Shown here one piece after another: positions 8,301-20,400 of a stretch of DNA of 38,465 nt. The translations under genes and the position numbers were made by a program. Where the stretch lies: positions 1 through 38,465 of the IMG/VR virus record IMGVR_UViG_3300017770_000043, one strand, 5' to 3'. The stretch is from a virus. Within the stretch, counting starts at the first letter, position 1. Every line of letters begins with the position of its first letter. The notes under the pieces are model-generated. The model did no database searches and was not told the origin of the DNA. It worked only from the letters and a program-made list of their open reading frames with translations.

Positions 8301-9233
8301 CATAGACATAAGTGTACTGGTGCATTTGAAAGCGTAACTGTGTTGCCTACAGCTAGTGGGGCAGATGCCGTTTATGTTTCTATTAAGCTAACAGTTAACA
8401 GCGCAGATGTTCGTTACATTTGCAAGCTCGATAACAGAGAGTGGGGTACAAACTATGTAACACAGTACAATGGGTTAGACTACTACACCATAGTTACAAA
8501 CCTATCGACAGGCACTATAGGGAATTACAACTACGCTATTGGTGAAACATACAAAGTTGTAGCAGATGGTACGACAACATTTACTGGTGTAGTGGACACG
8601 GATGGTGATTTAAACATTGGTAGTTCTGCTGATCTTGCTATTAGTAGTGCTTCACTAACTAGCAACAACTTAGTTCTTACCTTCTCTGCTCCACACGGCC
8701 TGGCTGAAGGTGATACTATCAATGTTAGTGGTCTAGGTTACAGTACAACAGACCCTAATGGTAAATCTTTTTTAGAGTCTGGAAGCATTACGAGTACAAC
8801 CGTTATTACAACCGCTCTAACTGGTAGCACCGAAACATACACAACATCTGGTTCTAGTAAAGCTACAGTATACAAACTAGGTGATTCTACTTACTCACGA
8901 GTGGTTATAGGTAAAGAATACACAGGCGTATTAGCACCGCTATATTTAAATTACATAACCAGAAGTGGTCAAACTGGTGGCTCTAAGTTAAATGCTTCAA
9001 TAGCTACGTTACGATTTAAAGATACAGTTACCGCAAAAACAGGGCAAACTGAAGCATCTTCTGATTTACAACCTGTTAAATTTGCAGGCACAGGCATGGT
9101 TTCTGAGACAGCAGAAGCATATATGTCTAACGCACCAGAATACTTGCAAACTGTATATGTTGTAAGTGATGAACCACAGCCGTGTACTGTCCTTTCTATG
9201 ACACCGCACGTTGACACAGGGAGTATAAGATAA
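5307..9233 (+). CDS. Tail tubular protein B (T7 gp12-like nozzle), enlarged by a large insertion
   Basis: 1308 residues against roughly 800 in T7 gp12. The N-terminus (F-N-G-G-E-V-S-P-Y-L-Y-A-R, M-E-N-F-I-P-L-P-Y-G-G-A-T-R-R-P) and the segment from about residue 800 (F-P-D-T-L-A-F-F-E-S-R-L-V-Y-A-G-T-P-N-N-P) belong to the nozzle core that closes the tail and opens on ejection. Between them, about residues 385-800 are extra. First comes a G-T-Y-D-F-V...G-T-G-A repeat module of the kind seen in phage fibres. Then comes a stretch with repeated G-x-F-Y-I-S and Y-Y-S-N-H-V-Y-V-L-G-G strands resembling a beta-propeller. The C-terminal 300 residues are beta-rich and Ser/Thr-rich. It overlaps both neighbours by one base. 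Confidence 0.88.
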   Translation: MAKLPINNFNGGEVSPYLYAREDVDGIYNKSCLKMENFIPLPYGGATRRPATKFLGTSHSGKVRLIPFTFSVTENYLLEFGNQYVRVWKNDSPHQSGGADILLTSPYTTADLDDIQFTQSADILFTAHKNYAPQEIKRLSDTIWSMSEVQWNFPPLLNENTDSTIRITTSSKSGETVLTASQDLFNSNMVGGYFSFETPRLSNNLSLEQKSSDSFVSASINVSNTDWDFETGGIWNGRVSIDRSLDGGVSFSEYITVADTSSISTSASAKNFSVSSPSPEGNNTFLRVQYEKGVTFSGHTGFQFSLIPTNTTVTSLVRITSYTSATQVVAAVISDFQDSIGDYTTSWASGTAFAVNDKIQIQGGLEYASVSKDLSTFTGILSTVDTVSAADSSRTAGTYDFVDGTTTGIANTGAGTGARIRVVVAAGTGAATVTMLGVSGKNYAEDDTFTIQDSALGGGGAANLTFNVNLVTTSGGMDNLRGGAYGDAKYFAIDQNRLVHVFTKDSSDNFMPYDQWTASNLDSSNNTGLDVAYYSNHVYVLGGITAKTETFYNAGSSTSGFERFKVFKYDIDGSNGVQFLSDEATPYSFSGPNRTFKDITIPRSIGVLNGKFYISCVMTAQHRYGYKTRDDLDFNTKVAIRKYGSTGSYESETQLYSQSFSYDFNIPLGTSANVEGPSGTANITDITGVSDASVNQIYCIDKENNKISFFTPTFTSAGSFNLISEFPSTIATASFYDNSTDNSELFWVGDTTGVIKKYNFVTTSKYYQCLEQVLQNNTDDFNTQLSDGHWYEVQPKMSRWSEGAFSNYRGFPDTLAFFESRLVYAGTPNNPNTLWLSETDNFFNFKTATLDTSPMRLTIASGQLDGIQWLVPHRALIIGTSGSEWSLGAESDNRPVTPTSFDIKRKTTYGSNSIAGLLVNSAVLFVMRQGKKLREWVFNFDSQDYVAPDLTLVAEHIAGTGFQAIALQQQPDNIVWTINSDNELVGMTYERDQKVVGWHRHKCTGAFESVTVLPTASGADAVYVSIKLTVNSADVRYICKLDNREWGTNYVTQYNGLDYYTIVTNLSTGTIGNYNYAIGETYKVVADGTTTFTGVVDTDGDLNIGSSADLAISSASLTSNNLVLTFSAPHGLAEGDTINVSGLGYSTTDPNGKSFLESGSITSTTVITTALTGSTETYTTSGSSKATVYKLGDSTYSRVVIGKEYTGVLAPLYLNYITRSGQTGGSKLNASIATLRFKDTVTAKTGQTEASSDLQPVKFAGTGMVSETAEAYMSNAPEYLQTVYVVSDEPQPCTVLSMTPHVDTGSIR

Positions 9234-9790
9234 TGTTTGGGGCAATAGTAGGAGCAATAACAGGAATAGCTAGTGCGGGCATTTCAGCAAGAGCCGCTAA
9301 AGCGCAGGGTGCAGCATCGCAACGAGAAGCTGAATACAATGCTAAGTTAATGGAAAATAAAGCGTTAGCTATTGAGTATGCAACAAGGGCTGAAAGCGGC
9401 CGCTTGCGTAGAAGTCAACGTAGAATGGCTGCCACACAAAGAGCAGCATTTGCTAAAAGTAAGGCTGTTATATCAGAAGATACCCCATTAGAAGTTATGT
9501 TGGAGCAAATGGAGGAAATGTCTTTAGAGGCAAACAACTTCCGTAGAAACAAAATGATTGAGGCACAACACGCAAGATCGGGTAAAGAGATGACTCTATA
9601 TGAAGGTCGCAACGCTGTTTATCTATCTCAGCAAAAAGCAAGAGCCACTATGTTGTCAGGGGTGTTGTCTGGTGTAGGCAAGATAGCGTCAGCGTATACT
9701 CCAACTGACCCTGCTGAACAGTTTAACCCATTACTAGCAGAAGCACCTTTTGCTCAGATTGTTATTAACCCCGGGCCAGGAAGACCTTAA
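9233..9790 (+). CDS. Internal virion protein, gp14-like
   Basis: A 185-residue protein starting in a TAATG overlap with the nozzle gene. The hydrophobic Gly/Ala/Ile-rich N-terminus (residues 1-18) is followed by a long Ala/Arg/Glu-rich helical segment and a conserved-looking R-R-S-Q-R-R-M-A-A-T-Q-R-A-A-F motif. Position after tail tubular protein B, size and the membrane-active N-terminus match T7 gp14-type ejection proteins, which leave the virion first and form the outer-membrane part of the DNA translocation channel. An E-D-T-P-L-E-V-M segment near residue 83 is typical of this family. Confidence 0.78.
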   Translation: MFGAIVGAITGIASAGISARAAKAQGAASQREAEYNAKLMENKALAIEYATRAESGRLRRSQRRMAATQRAAFAKSKAVISEDTPLEVMLEQMEEMSLEANNFRRNKMIEAQHARSGKEMTLYEGRNAVYLSQQKARATMLSGVLSGVGKIASAYTPTDPAEQFNPLLAEAPFAQIVINPGPGRP

Positions 9791-9791
9791 A

Positions 9792-11495
9792 ATGCCAAAA
9801 ATACCATTATATCAACAACAAGTAGGAATAAGTGATCAAGCACCTGGTGTAATGTATGATGCATCTGCTGAGATACAAGCTATAGGTCAAATCGCTGATG
9901 ATATTGCAGGAGGCATAGAAAACCTTGGAGCGGGTGTTCAAAAAGGCATAGAAAGGTTTCAGACATTAGAAGATGAATCATCTGTAGCTGATGCTAGTAG
10001 ACGTATGGTAGAGTTCCAGAACGATATGATATTAGAGAAACAAAAAGCTCTTGAAGACCCTAGCGTTGGTTATAAAAATTACGAAGAAAAGGTATTACAG
10101 CCTAAGATAAATGAGTTTCGTAATGGTCTTTTAAATAGTGGCTACTCTAAGCGTGTTGCAGGCCGTATCCTTGAGACTGCTGATATGGACTTTAGCAATA
10201 TGATTAAGATGGAACGTGTTGATCGAGTCAAGAAAGCTACTGAAAATCATGTAGCAAACATACAGCAAGAAGCCGCCCTTATGATTATGACTGAAAACAG
10301 ATACGAAGATGGCGTTCAGCGTATTAATGATATGGTTACTAATGGCTATATTACAAAAACTGCCGCTGATACATTTATTAGTACCGCTAACGTCAGTTAT
10401 TTTTCTGGACTAGCTAAATCGGTAACAGTTCAGGCTGAGATAGATGATATTAAATCTTCTGATCGTTTTAACAGCATGCCTAAACTTGATCAAATGACTA
10501 TTGAGTCAAAAATGAATGAAGCTCATAAACAATATTTTATAAACAAAGAAGCTGAAGCTATTGACCGAGCGGCTGAACTAATTAAAGAAGAAGAACTAGA
10601 CCCTGAAAAAATAGCAGCTTTAAATATTAGTAATCCAGAAGTAGTTAATGGATTAATGATTGAGTATGAAAAACAATTAGCTGGGTTACAAGCAACATAC
10701 CAGGAGGAAGAAGGCACTTCTATTAAAGATTTAACAGTCTTAGATAACGATATAAAAACTCTATTCTCTGGAGAGGACGCAAACCCAGAAAAATCTTTTA
10801 ACACCTTGTTAACAACAATTATTACTAGTGATATGGATAGTGTATTAAAAAATCATTATCTAGAATTAGTAGTAGATGGGATGAAAACAACTCAAGGGTT
10901 TGATGTTTTTGCAAAGGGAGCAAAGAATAAATCTGTTTACTCAGACGATGTTAGAGAAGTTTGGGCGGCATTTTGGAAAACATATGACGATGCAAATGCA
11001 TTTATGCCTATGTATAAAAAGAATCGTGATTTAATAGAAACTAAAACCCAACTATTAAACTTTTTAAAAAACCAAAAACAAACAGCAATGGGTTTAGGAA
11101 CAGAAAAACCTCCAAAGCAAGCTATAAATGCTTTTGGTGGTACTGGAAGTCCAGAGCAAGCTATAAATGCTTTTGGTGGTACTGGAAGAATGTTAGCATA
11201 TCAAGCTGCTAAAAAAAGAGAAGACGCAAAAGCGGCTATTACAGCTACTGCTCGTCGATTTGGGCAATTAGAATATGACAGTAAAGGCAACCTGGTAGCT
11301 AGTGATGCTAACAATCAAATAATACTTAAATTTATTAACAGTACATTTGCTCCTTATTTAAGATATAGAGCGGATGTAGCATTAAATAAAACTCTTGGTG
11401 TTTATATACAAACCGAAAGTGACACTCAATATCAAAGATCACAGCCAGTGTTTTCTTCATTAGAACAAGAAATAATAGAAGCTACTCAGGATTAA
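9792..11495 (+). CDS. Internal virion protein, gp15-like
   Basis: 567 residues, mostly helical. The ATG at 9792 (M-P-K-I-P-L-Y) lies one base after the upstream stop and gives the M-P-x-I-P-L-Y start common in such proteins; an in-frame ATG at 9750 would overlap the gp14-like gene. Position between the gp14-like gene and the giant protein makes this the likely counterpart of T7 gp15, part of the ejected core that spans the periplasm. Around residues 443-466 an exact 10-residue unit (Q-A-I-N-A-F-G-G-T-G) occurs twice in tandem. No catalytic motif seen. Confidence 0.7.
   Translation: MPKIPLYQQQVGISDQAPGVMYDASAEIQAIGQIADDIAGGIENLGAGVQKGIERFQTLEDESSVADASRRMVEFQNDMILEKQKALEDPSVGYKNYEEKVLQPKINEFRNGLLNSGYSKRVAGRILETADMDFSNMIKMERVDRVKKATENHVANIQQEAALMIMTENRYEDGVQRINDMVTNGYITKTAADTFISTANVSYFSGLAKSVTVQAEIDDIKSSDRFNSMPKLDQMTIESKMNEAHKQYFINKEAEAIDRAAELIKEEELDPEKIAALNISNPEVVNGLMIEYEKQLAGLQATYQEEEGTSIKDLTVLDNDIKTLFSGEDANPEKSFNTLLTTIITSDMDSVLKNHYLELVVDGMKTTQGFDVFAKGAKNKSVYSDDVREVWAAFWKTYDDANAFMPMYKKNRDLIETKTQLLNFLKNQKQTAMGLGTEKPPKQAINAFGGTGSPEQAINAFGGTGRMLAYQAAKKREDAKAAITATARRFGQLEYDSKGNLVASDANNQIILKFINSTFAPYLRYRADVALNKTLGVYIQTESDTQYQRSQPVFSSLEQEIIEATQD
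11117..11188 (+). repeat. Tandem duplication, 39-base period
   Basis: A 33-base segment at 11117-11149 recurs identically at 11156-11188, giving a period of 39 bases (13 codons) in frame within the gp15-like gene. Complete identity of both copies, including third positions, indicates a recent duplication or an assembly artefact. Confidence 0.9.
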
Positions 11496-11496
11496 T

Positions 11497-14400
11497 ATGG
11501 ACGAATTAAAGTTTAATGAGGACGTTGGGTTACGAGTTGTAAAACCCGATAATACCGTCCGACCTTTTGATTACTTAGACGTAAACCTAATAGAAAAGGC
11601 AAACACAGATGAGCGGGAGTATTATTCAACTGCTGATGGTATGTTTGAAGAACAAAGGGTAAAAACTAGGAATTTTATAAGAAGTAAATACGGAGCTTCA
11701 TATAGGGCTGAAGGTCAAGACATGACCGACCAAGAAGTTGATTCTTATATTAGAACGTCATGGGGAATTGATCCCGAACAAGATATTGATTATTTTTCTA
11801 TTAATGAAGACTTAAAAGCTCAAGATCAACACTATACAGGAGATTTTGAAGATTTTACTTTTGGAGAGAGAGCTACTGGTTTTTTAGGAGCATTTGCTCA
11901 ATTAATAGAATTTATTGGCGCAGAAATTAATTCTTACAACACTATTCCTGAAGGAATTGACGAGACATACACAATTGAAGGTGGATTTGATAGAGATGCT
12001 TTAAGAAAGCTTATGATTGAATCACAATCGGCTGTTGATGAAAACTCAAAGTTTCTTAGCCAAGAAATGCGTGACAATCTTACAGAGCTTTATGTTAGTG
12101 CCGCAGATGAAAATCCTCTTAATCTTGTAGCTGCTTTTGATGCTTTTTTAGCTAACACGCCTAATTTAGTCTTAGGAACTTTACCTCCGCAAATAGGCAT
12201 GCCGTTAATGATGACTATTGAAAAAAGAGCAGAGTTACCAAACTTTGAAAAATTATTTGGAGTACCAAGTGTTATTGGTAAAGATAACCCTAATATAGAG
12301 ATTTTAAATCAAAAAAGACAAGAGGCTGAGTTATTTGCTTCTGCTTACGGAATAGCTTCCGGGATTGTTGAGTATTATCAAAATAGAGTTATAGCTAAAA
12401 CTGGCGGACAATTTGTTAAGAAGAAACAAAGAGAGTTAATCAACACACTTGGTGGTCATCTTAAAAAGATAGGCATTTTAACTGCTGAAAACATAGGTGA
12501 AGAAATTGTTCAACAAGGTGCTTATAATTTTATATATAATTTAGCTGTTGATTATTCTAACGAAAAATACGGCACTACTGCAAAGAAAGTTAAAATTACT
12601 GAAGGCATGGGCGAAAGCGCATTAATGGCGGGTCGTATTTCTTTTATATCAGCATTTCCTGGTACATTGCGAAGAGGTTTTGCTACTAAAAATTTCATCA
12701 ACAGTAACACTGAAAGATTACTTGAGTTTGGTTTTGATGAACCACGAGCCAAAGAGTATGCAAGAGACTTAGCAAATGCAGCATCTAATCGAGAAGAATA
12801 CGAAGCAGTTACTGAAAGAATTAGATTAGATACTGAACAAATTGATTTAGCTAAAGCCGCTAGAATAGAGATAGAAAAATCTCAACGCATGCATGATGAA
12901 ACAGGTTTAATCACAGCTAATGGCGAGATATTAACGAATAATGATTTTGATAGATTAGCTCTACAATATAACGCTGAACAATTGAGTAATTTAATTGCTG
13001 ATCCAAAAGCCGCTCCTATATTTGTTAATGCTGTTTATGGTGACATGGAGGCTCGTAAAAGTTACAACGATATTATTTTAGGATATGAAAGCGAAAAAAT
13101 GGTAGAAGATTCTGCCCCAGAAGATGAACCAGAAAATGAATTAGGAGTTATTGCTGAAGTCGATGAAAGCGATGAAACTATAGATACTACTAAACCTATC
13201 AATGAGCAATATGAATTACCTGATAATTTAGAAAAATTTGTACAACAAGTTTTAGATGGTCAACATGACGAAAGTATTATTTTAGAAGAAGGCGAGTCTA
13301 TAGAAGATGGCCGTAAGAGAAGCGTTGAAGAAATTTATAAAAAACGTGGAACTAAAATTGACAAGGATGAAACCGAAAAGTCTGAGGATGAAAGAGAACT
13401 GTCTTGGGAAGAAATAAAACAATACGCTAAAGATGTAGGAATAAAATTATCTGGAAAAGGCAGAACAAAAGCTGTTATTAGAGCAGAAGTAGAAGCCGAT
13501 AGAGCTAAATTCTTAAAACAACGAGAAGCAAAAGCTAAAGCAACAGAATTTACATCAGAAAATCCAAGAGCTAACGAGCAATCTCAAAAATTAATTGATA
13601 TATTAAAAAGCGTTGTTCCTAACATTAAAGTTAAATTTGCAGCTAATGATCAAAACTTTAAAGAAATAACCGGGAATATAGCTAGAGCTTTTTACGATAT
13701 GGATGGGACTATTTTAGTTAATCCTAAAAGAGCGAATGCAGGAAGTTTAGCTCATGAAAGTACACACGCTATTTTTCACTCTAGATTAAAAAGTGATGCG
13801 GCTATTAGGTATGCTGCTGCTCGTATTTTAGATGATATGTTAGGCTCTGCTAGACTAACTCCTCAAGCTAGAGCTAGAATGACCAAGTTTAGATCGCTAT
13901 ATATCAGAAACGATCAGTTAGTTGATCTTAAAGAAGAACAGTTAGCTGAATTTGCGGCAATGATGCGTGAGGGAATGCCTGTATTTGAACGATCTTTAAA
14001 GTCAAGAATACAAGATTTTCTTGCTCGTATATTTAAAGGATTTATTAACGTTTCAGATGAAGCAAGAGCTATTCAGCTTTTAGAAGTTATAGCCGGTAAA
14101 GTAGAACGTGGTGAAACTATATTTAAAGAAGATGTATCATTACTTGATGAGATACTAAGCGAATACGATTCTATTCCAGGATATGAATCTGAAGGTGAGA
14201 CTCAATACCCTGCAAGTAAATTCCAACAGTCTTATACTGACCCAGATACAGGTATGACTTTCTCATACGATATTGATAGAGAACAATTTAAACAGCTAGA
14301 AGAAGATGGTTATGTTACTCGTAATTTTAGCCTTAGAGACTTTAATGATAAGTTTATGTTAGTACATCAACCTGATGGAGCTTTTGCAGGAACAATTGAG

Positions 14401-17400
14401 CGTGATGGCGTTGTACTTGTTAGAGGTAAAGGTGGCGTTAACTTTCCGTTATTATTTAATGAGCTAGGATATTTTTGGGCAGGTAGTGGCAAAGATGGCG
14501 ACGACACCAATATGCAAGGGTTTGTTAAAAACTTAAACTCTATGATAGAAGCTAATGGCGGAACTATATTAATGGGATTATCGTCCGCACGTCGGGGAAA
14601 AGAGTTATCTTCTACTATAGGCTCTTTAGGCGTTTTAGATACATTACAAAACTTAGTAAATGACCCAAGTTTTCCATTAACACAAGAGCAATTAAATAAA
14701 GCGTTAATAGACGCTACTAGCAGAAAATATATGGGCAAAAGTAAGCCTAACGATTTTTTAAATATAAATACCAATGATCAAAGTGTTATCAAAAAAATAT
14801 TAGGTGCATTTGAATCTAATTTTCAAGAAAGATCAAACTTTGCTCTTGGTTTGATTAACAGTCTAGCCGATCAAGCAGAGAAAGCCCCTAAACTACAAAA
14901 AGCATTATTTGATTTATATAACAGTATTAAATACGAACAGCCAGAAAAACTTAAAAAACCAGAAAGCGCAAAAAGTTTAAGAGTAAAAGGAAGGGCTTTC
15001 TTTTCAGAGTTTCAAACTGAACCTTTGTTAAAAAACTCTATACCAGGCGAACCATCTATTAATAGATTAACAGGTGGTCAAATATATGCTGTTATAGAAA
15101 TTAATGGCCCTGTAGAATTATTAAAAACACCAGAGTCATTTAATGCACACGAATCTTATCCTTTTGTTGTTGCATCTAAAAATGGAAGCAGACCAGTAGT
15201 TCATATATTAAAAGATAGATATAATAAAATAGATGGTTTTTCTGACGTTCAACAACAAAAAGATAAATCATATATATCTATTGGCAAACCTATTCCAGAA
15301 GATAGAAGGTTAAACGTATTTCCCGAACAAGCGGGTGTTTCTGTTGCACCTTTGCGTGTTATGGTAAAAGGCAAGTCGCAACTATCATCAGATTATATGC
15401 TTAACTTTGATCGCATACCTCAGGTGGTAGAAGCTATTAAGCGTTACTTTGTAGGTGAGATTACATACGAGCAGTTTGTAGAGATACAGCAAAAGTTTGA
15501 TCCTATTCGTAGATTTGATATACTGCCAGAACTACCAACTGCCAAGCAGATGAAAGATGTTCTAGACGAACCTAAAAGACCTAAAGTAAACAAACGACCA
15601 AAAGAAGGTGAAATAGTAAAGTTACGATTAGATATTCCTGCTTACACAAAAAAAGACAAGCAAGGCAATCGTGTAGGTAAATATGTAGTAACAATTCATA
15701 ACGCAAAAGATTTTAAACCTATATCTTATCAAGCAACGGCTAGAGCTAAAAATGTTGAAATGGTATCACCGGCAATAACATCAGCTAAAATTGCTATAGG
15801 TATAAAAAATAAAGACTCAATATCTACAATGCGAGGTGAGTACATAGAGGCTACAGACCAAGAAAACTATGACTTAGGTCTACAAGTAATAAATGATCCT
15901 AACTGGATTCAGATTGGATTTAACCCCTTCAGACGCTCGTTCTTCTATATTAGAGAGGGCAATAAGGTTGGCATGCCTGTGCTTAGTGCAAACGAAGTTG
16001 TGCAGATCGGTGGATTAGTATTTGCTAAGAACCCGGAAATAGTAACACTAGATCATCCTAAATTCCGTTTGCAAAAAGAATCACATAAAGAAGCATTAGG
16101 TATTCTTCGTGATGATGCTAAATTCCAATTAGATGAAAACGAAAGAGTAAAAGCAGCATTTTTCTTTGCAGGAATGGGTACTGCTGAAGCTGCATTATTA
16201 AGAAAAGCAGGCATTAATGTTGTTCAAACCGCAGAACTTGAGCAACCTATTATTGATTTATACAATCTTACTCACGGCACTGCTGAAATTCCTGTTGATA
16301 TTTTAGAGCTAGACCCTAACGATCTTGTTAAAAAGATGGTTAAATTTATACATATGTCACCACCATGCCAAGCATTTAGCGCAGCTAGAGAAAAAGGCGC
16401 AGTAACTCCTGAGATGTATGAACTTGAAATGAAGATTGCCCGCAAGTTAGCTGAAATTATTACAATAGTAAAACCTGATAATTTGACTATAGAAAATGCT
16501 CCTGCTTATCAAGACTCAGAACAATATGCAGTTATTAAAAAAGTATTAGAAAAAGAAGGTTACTTTATTCGGGAACAAACTCCTGATGCTCAAAACTACG
16601 GAGGTAACTCTAGTCGTAAACGCTTAATTGTTCAAGCATCGCTTACTCCTTTAAAAGAAGAGCCTAAGACTAACAGATCAGGCGATTGGTATCCTGCTTT
16701 AGAACCTTTCTTAAAAGAAGCTCCTGTTGATGAGCTAATGCAATACACAGGTGGAAAAGAAGGCGGTTTAACTAAAAATGTAGTAAATTTATTAAATAAC
16801 ATAGCATCTAAAAAATATGATGCAAATGTAGCTTATGTTAATCCTGGAGGCGATGGTCAGTTTAGACCTCAAGGTAGAGCAGGTAATGCGTTAACGGCTA
16901 ACTTTATTTATGACCCTAAAAAGAGAAAGCAAGGGGTAAAAGAAAAGTTAAGAACAGAAGATGGTTCTTTATATGGTTCATCTGCCGTTATGCGTGTAGC
17001 ACTTCCTGTGCGTAAGTTAGTAGATGAGTTGGGGGCAAAAGCTGTAGCTAAACAGTATGGAGCTTCCGTTAAACAAATTAATGACGCTTACTATGGTACA
17101 GGGTTCTTATTTAAACGTGGCACTACACCAATGTATTTGGCGTACATGAATCTACCTACCGATACAATTATGTCTGATAACACACGTTTGAATCGAGCTG
17201 TTCTTGGAAATGGTATTCAAGGTGTAATTACTAGAGAATTTATTGAGCCTATGATTGGTAAGCCTCAGTTAAGTGATGATTACATTAATGAAAAATTAGC
17301 TGAAATAGATAATGATAAATTAAATAAATCAAAAGAAGAAACTAAAGCTATCATTGATGATATAAACGAAGCTCCGTTAGAAGAAATTGATGAAGATATG

Positions 17401-20400
17401 CCAATACCAAGTCAAGAAGACTTTTATAATGGGCCTATGTATCAAGAAGACTTTATTAGGGATGAAGAGCGTATTATTGGGTCTACTAAATTAACACACA
17501 TGGAAATAGATAGACTTCTAAAAGCTATAGGAGTTGCCGGGTTATCATTACCCGCTTCTCAAAGACAAACAACACTGGTAGCAAATGCTGCTAGAGATTT
17601 TAATTTAAACCAGGTTTTAGATTTAGCAAAACAAATTTTAGATTCTGATGATATGATTCATACAGATGCTCAACACGCTTCTTTTGTTCTAGCTATTGTA
17701 AAACTTAAAAACCAATACGAGCTTGTTAGAACTTCCATAGAAGAAGGTAAAGCTTATAGCACTGATGTTGATTTGCCTAACACCATGGAAGAAATACTGT
17801 CGGCTATGAACACAATTTTAAGAGCTGATGCTAAAGGAGGCTCAAAGGCGGGTAGTGCCTTAGTCGCTAGAAGAATAATGGTTGGGCAAGATTACTCTGT
17901 GCAAGGTGTAACAAAACGAGCTACACAAACCGCCAGAGGAACTCTTAAAGACGAAGATTTAAAGAATGTACTTGATGCCCAAAGTAAGTGGGAAGAAACA
18001 AATAATAAAATACAAGACGTTATAAGAAAAGAATCTGCTAACTCTTCTGAGACAGACGTTGCTAATAGCAAAAAATTTATTGATGATAATAAAAAACAAC
18101 GAGGCAAGGTCAAAAAGCAAAAGTTGTCTAATAAACAAAGATTAATCAATAAAATGCGTGAGTCAGGCGTAAATATTGATGGGTTTGGTAAAAACCAACT
18201 TGCAGATATATCTGTTGATCTAGCAAGAAACATAAGAGAGATGGCTAGAATACTTGTTATTGAAGATGGCTATGATGATCTTAATGAAATTGTAGATGTG
18301 ATAAGAGGATTATTGCCAGACGTTAGCTTAAAAGATGTTCTTGGCTCAATCTCTGGTCGTATACAAAGAATACCACAAACCCCATCAGAAGCTCAAAACA
18401 CTTTAAAAAGACTAACACTTCAGTCTGATTTAATGGTTCAAATTAATAATGGCTTAGATAAAATATTTGATCCATTAAGAAAGCAAGCACCTAAAGACCT
18501 AGAGATAATGGCTCTTAGGGAACAACTTAACGAACTTAAATCTGTAGCTAGACAGAACGCTAACGATGTTCAACAAATTGAGCGTATGTTAACTCAGATC
18601 GAATACTTAGAAAAACTAATAGATGAAGTATTAATTAAAGGGGAACGATCTACAGACTTAGTTCCAAAGAAAGAGCCAAAGAAAAAGAGAGAAGATGTAA
18701 AAGCTGTTGAACAAAAACTGTTTGTTAAGCGAGCAGAACTTAAAGCTGCTGATAAAATAGTTCTTTTAAAACAAATTATAGAGTATGGAGAACCTCCTGT
18801 AATACCTGGTATTAAACGTGAAGCACAATCAGAACGATTAGATTTATTAAGAATCGAGATAGCTAATCTTGAGCAAGAAATAAAAGATGAGAAAAAGCGC
18901 AAATCTGATGCTGCCAAGAAAGCACAAATAAAAGCTGACCAAGAAGCTAGGTTAGAGTCTTTGATAGGCCAAGTTGAGGGTTGGTATAGAGACAATGTAG
19001 CACCTCGTAAACAAGCAGAGATAAACGATACGCAAAAATCTATAAAAGAGCAGCAACGACTAATTAAACAGCAAGATAGAATAGCTGAACTTAGTGAGAT
19101 ATTAAGAACAGGTGTGTTGCCTGAGAAAGCTAACCGTCAAATTAAAGACGAAACAGAATTTTCTGAAACTATAGATAACCTTCAGGAAGAACTTAAACAA
19201 CAAGAGTGGTATAGGCAAATTAAGAAAGCTGAATTTGAGCAAAAAAGAATAGCTCAAGTAACTGCTAAAATTGAAGAGCAACGTAGAGTTATTGATGAAA
19301 ATGATTTATCTGACTTTATGACTCCCAAAGAAAAAAGTGAAATACAAAGCCCGGAGTTAAAAGCGTTACTAACAGAGCAGAGAGCTAACGAACGTATTAT
19401 TAGAAAGAAAATACAAGAGCTTAAACCAAGAACTAAGTTAGAACAATTTGGCGATGTTATGTCACTAGGTCGTGCCTTTATGGCTACAGGTGATATGTCT
19501 GGATTTCTTAAACAAGGGTTTGGTTTAGCTATTAGGCATCCTAAGTTAGCAGCCCAGGCTATGTCTAAAGCAATAAAAGCTTTTGTAGACCCAGAATTTG
19601 CTGAACAAGTAATGATGGAACTAGAGTCTCAGGATATTCAAGTTATTAGAGAACAATCAGGTTTGTTTTTTGGTAATTTAGATACTGGTATGATTGACTC
19701 AGAAGAGCAGTTTAGTTCAAACGCATTGCAGTGGATATATAAAAACACTGGATTGTATGGTAAAACTGTTGAAACTGTTATGGGTGCATCTGAAAGAAAC
19801 ATGGTTGTATTCTTAAATCTAATGAGAGCAGGGGCTTTTGATATATATTACAATGCCAACCCTAAAGCTACGGAAAGAGAGTTAAAATCTTATGCACATT
19901 GGATTAACACTAGTAGCGGTCGAGGTGACTTAGGTAACGCAGAGGGTGCAATCCAAGCTTTATCAGTATTGGCTTTCTCTCCACGTTTTGCCGCATCTAG
20001 GTTTTTAATGCCATTAGAAGCTGCTTACAAAATAGGAAAAGGTATACGAGGTAAAGAAGAAGGTGATGCTGAAGTTGCAAAAGAAATTGCAAAACAATAT
20101 TTAGCTTTGTATGGGATGGGGGCTGTAACCTTTACGCTTGCGATTATGGCGGGAGGATCAGTTAACTTAGACGAGCCAGAAGAATCTGACTTTTTAAAGA
20201 TAACATTTGGAAACACGAAAATTGATATATGGGCAGGGCTTGGGCCTAACAAACGATTGTTTTCATTGTACATGGATAGCATATTTAAACAGATTAGAGG
20301 TGAGGAAGTAACTGCTAATATACCTACTAAAACTATAAATACACTTGTTAAATATAAAGCTTCCCCCTGGATTAGTGGATCATTAGAAGCAATAGGTGGC

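Noticed and set aside
14367-14774. 135-codon leftward ORF inside the giant gene
   Set aside because: Antisense shadow of a continuous coding frame; no ribosome site or recognisable protein.
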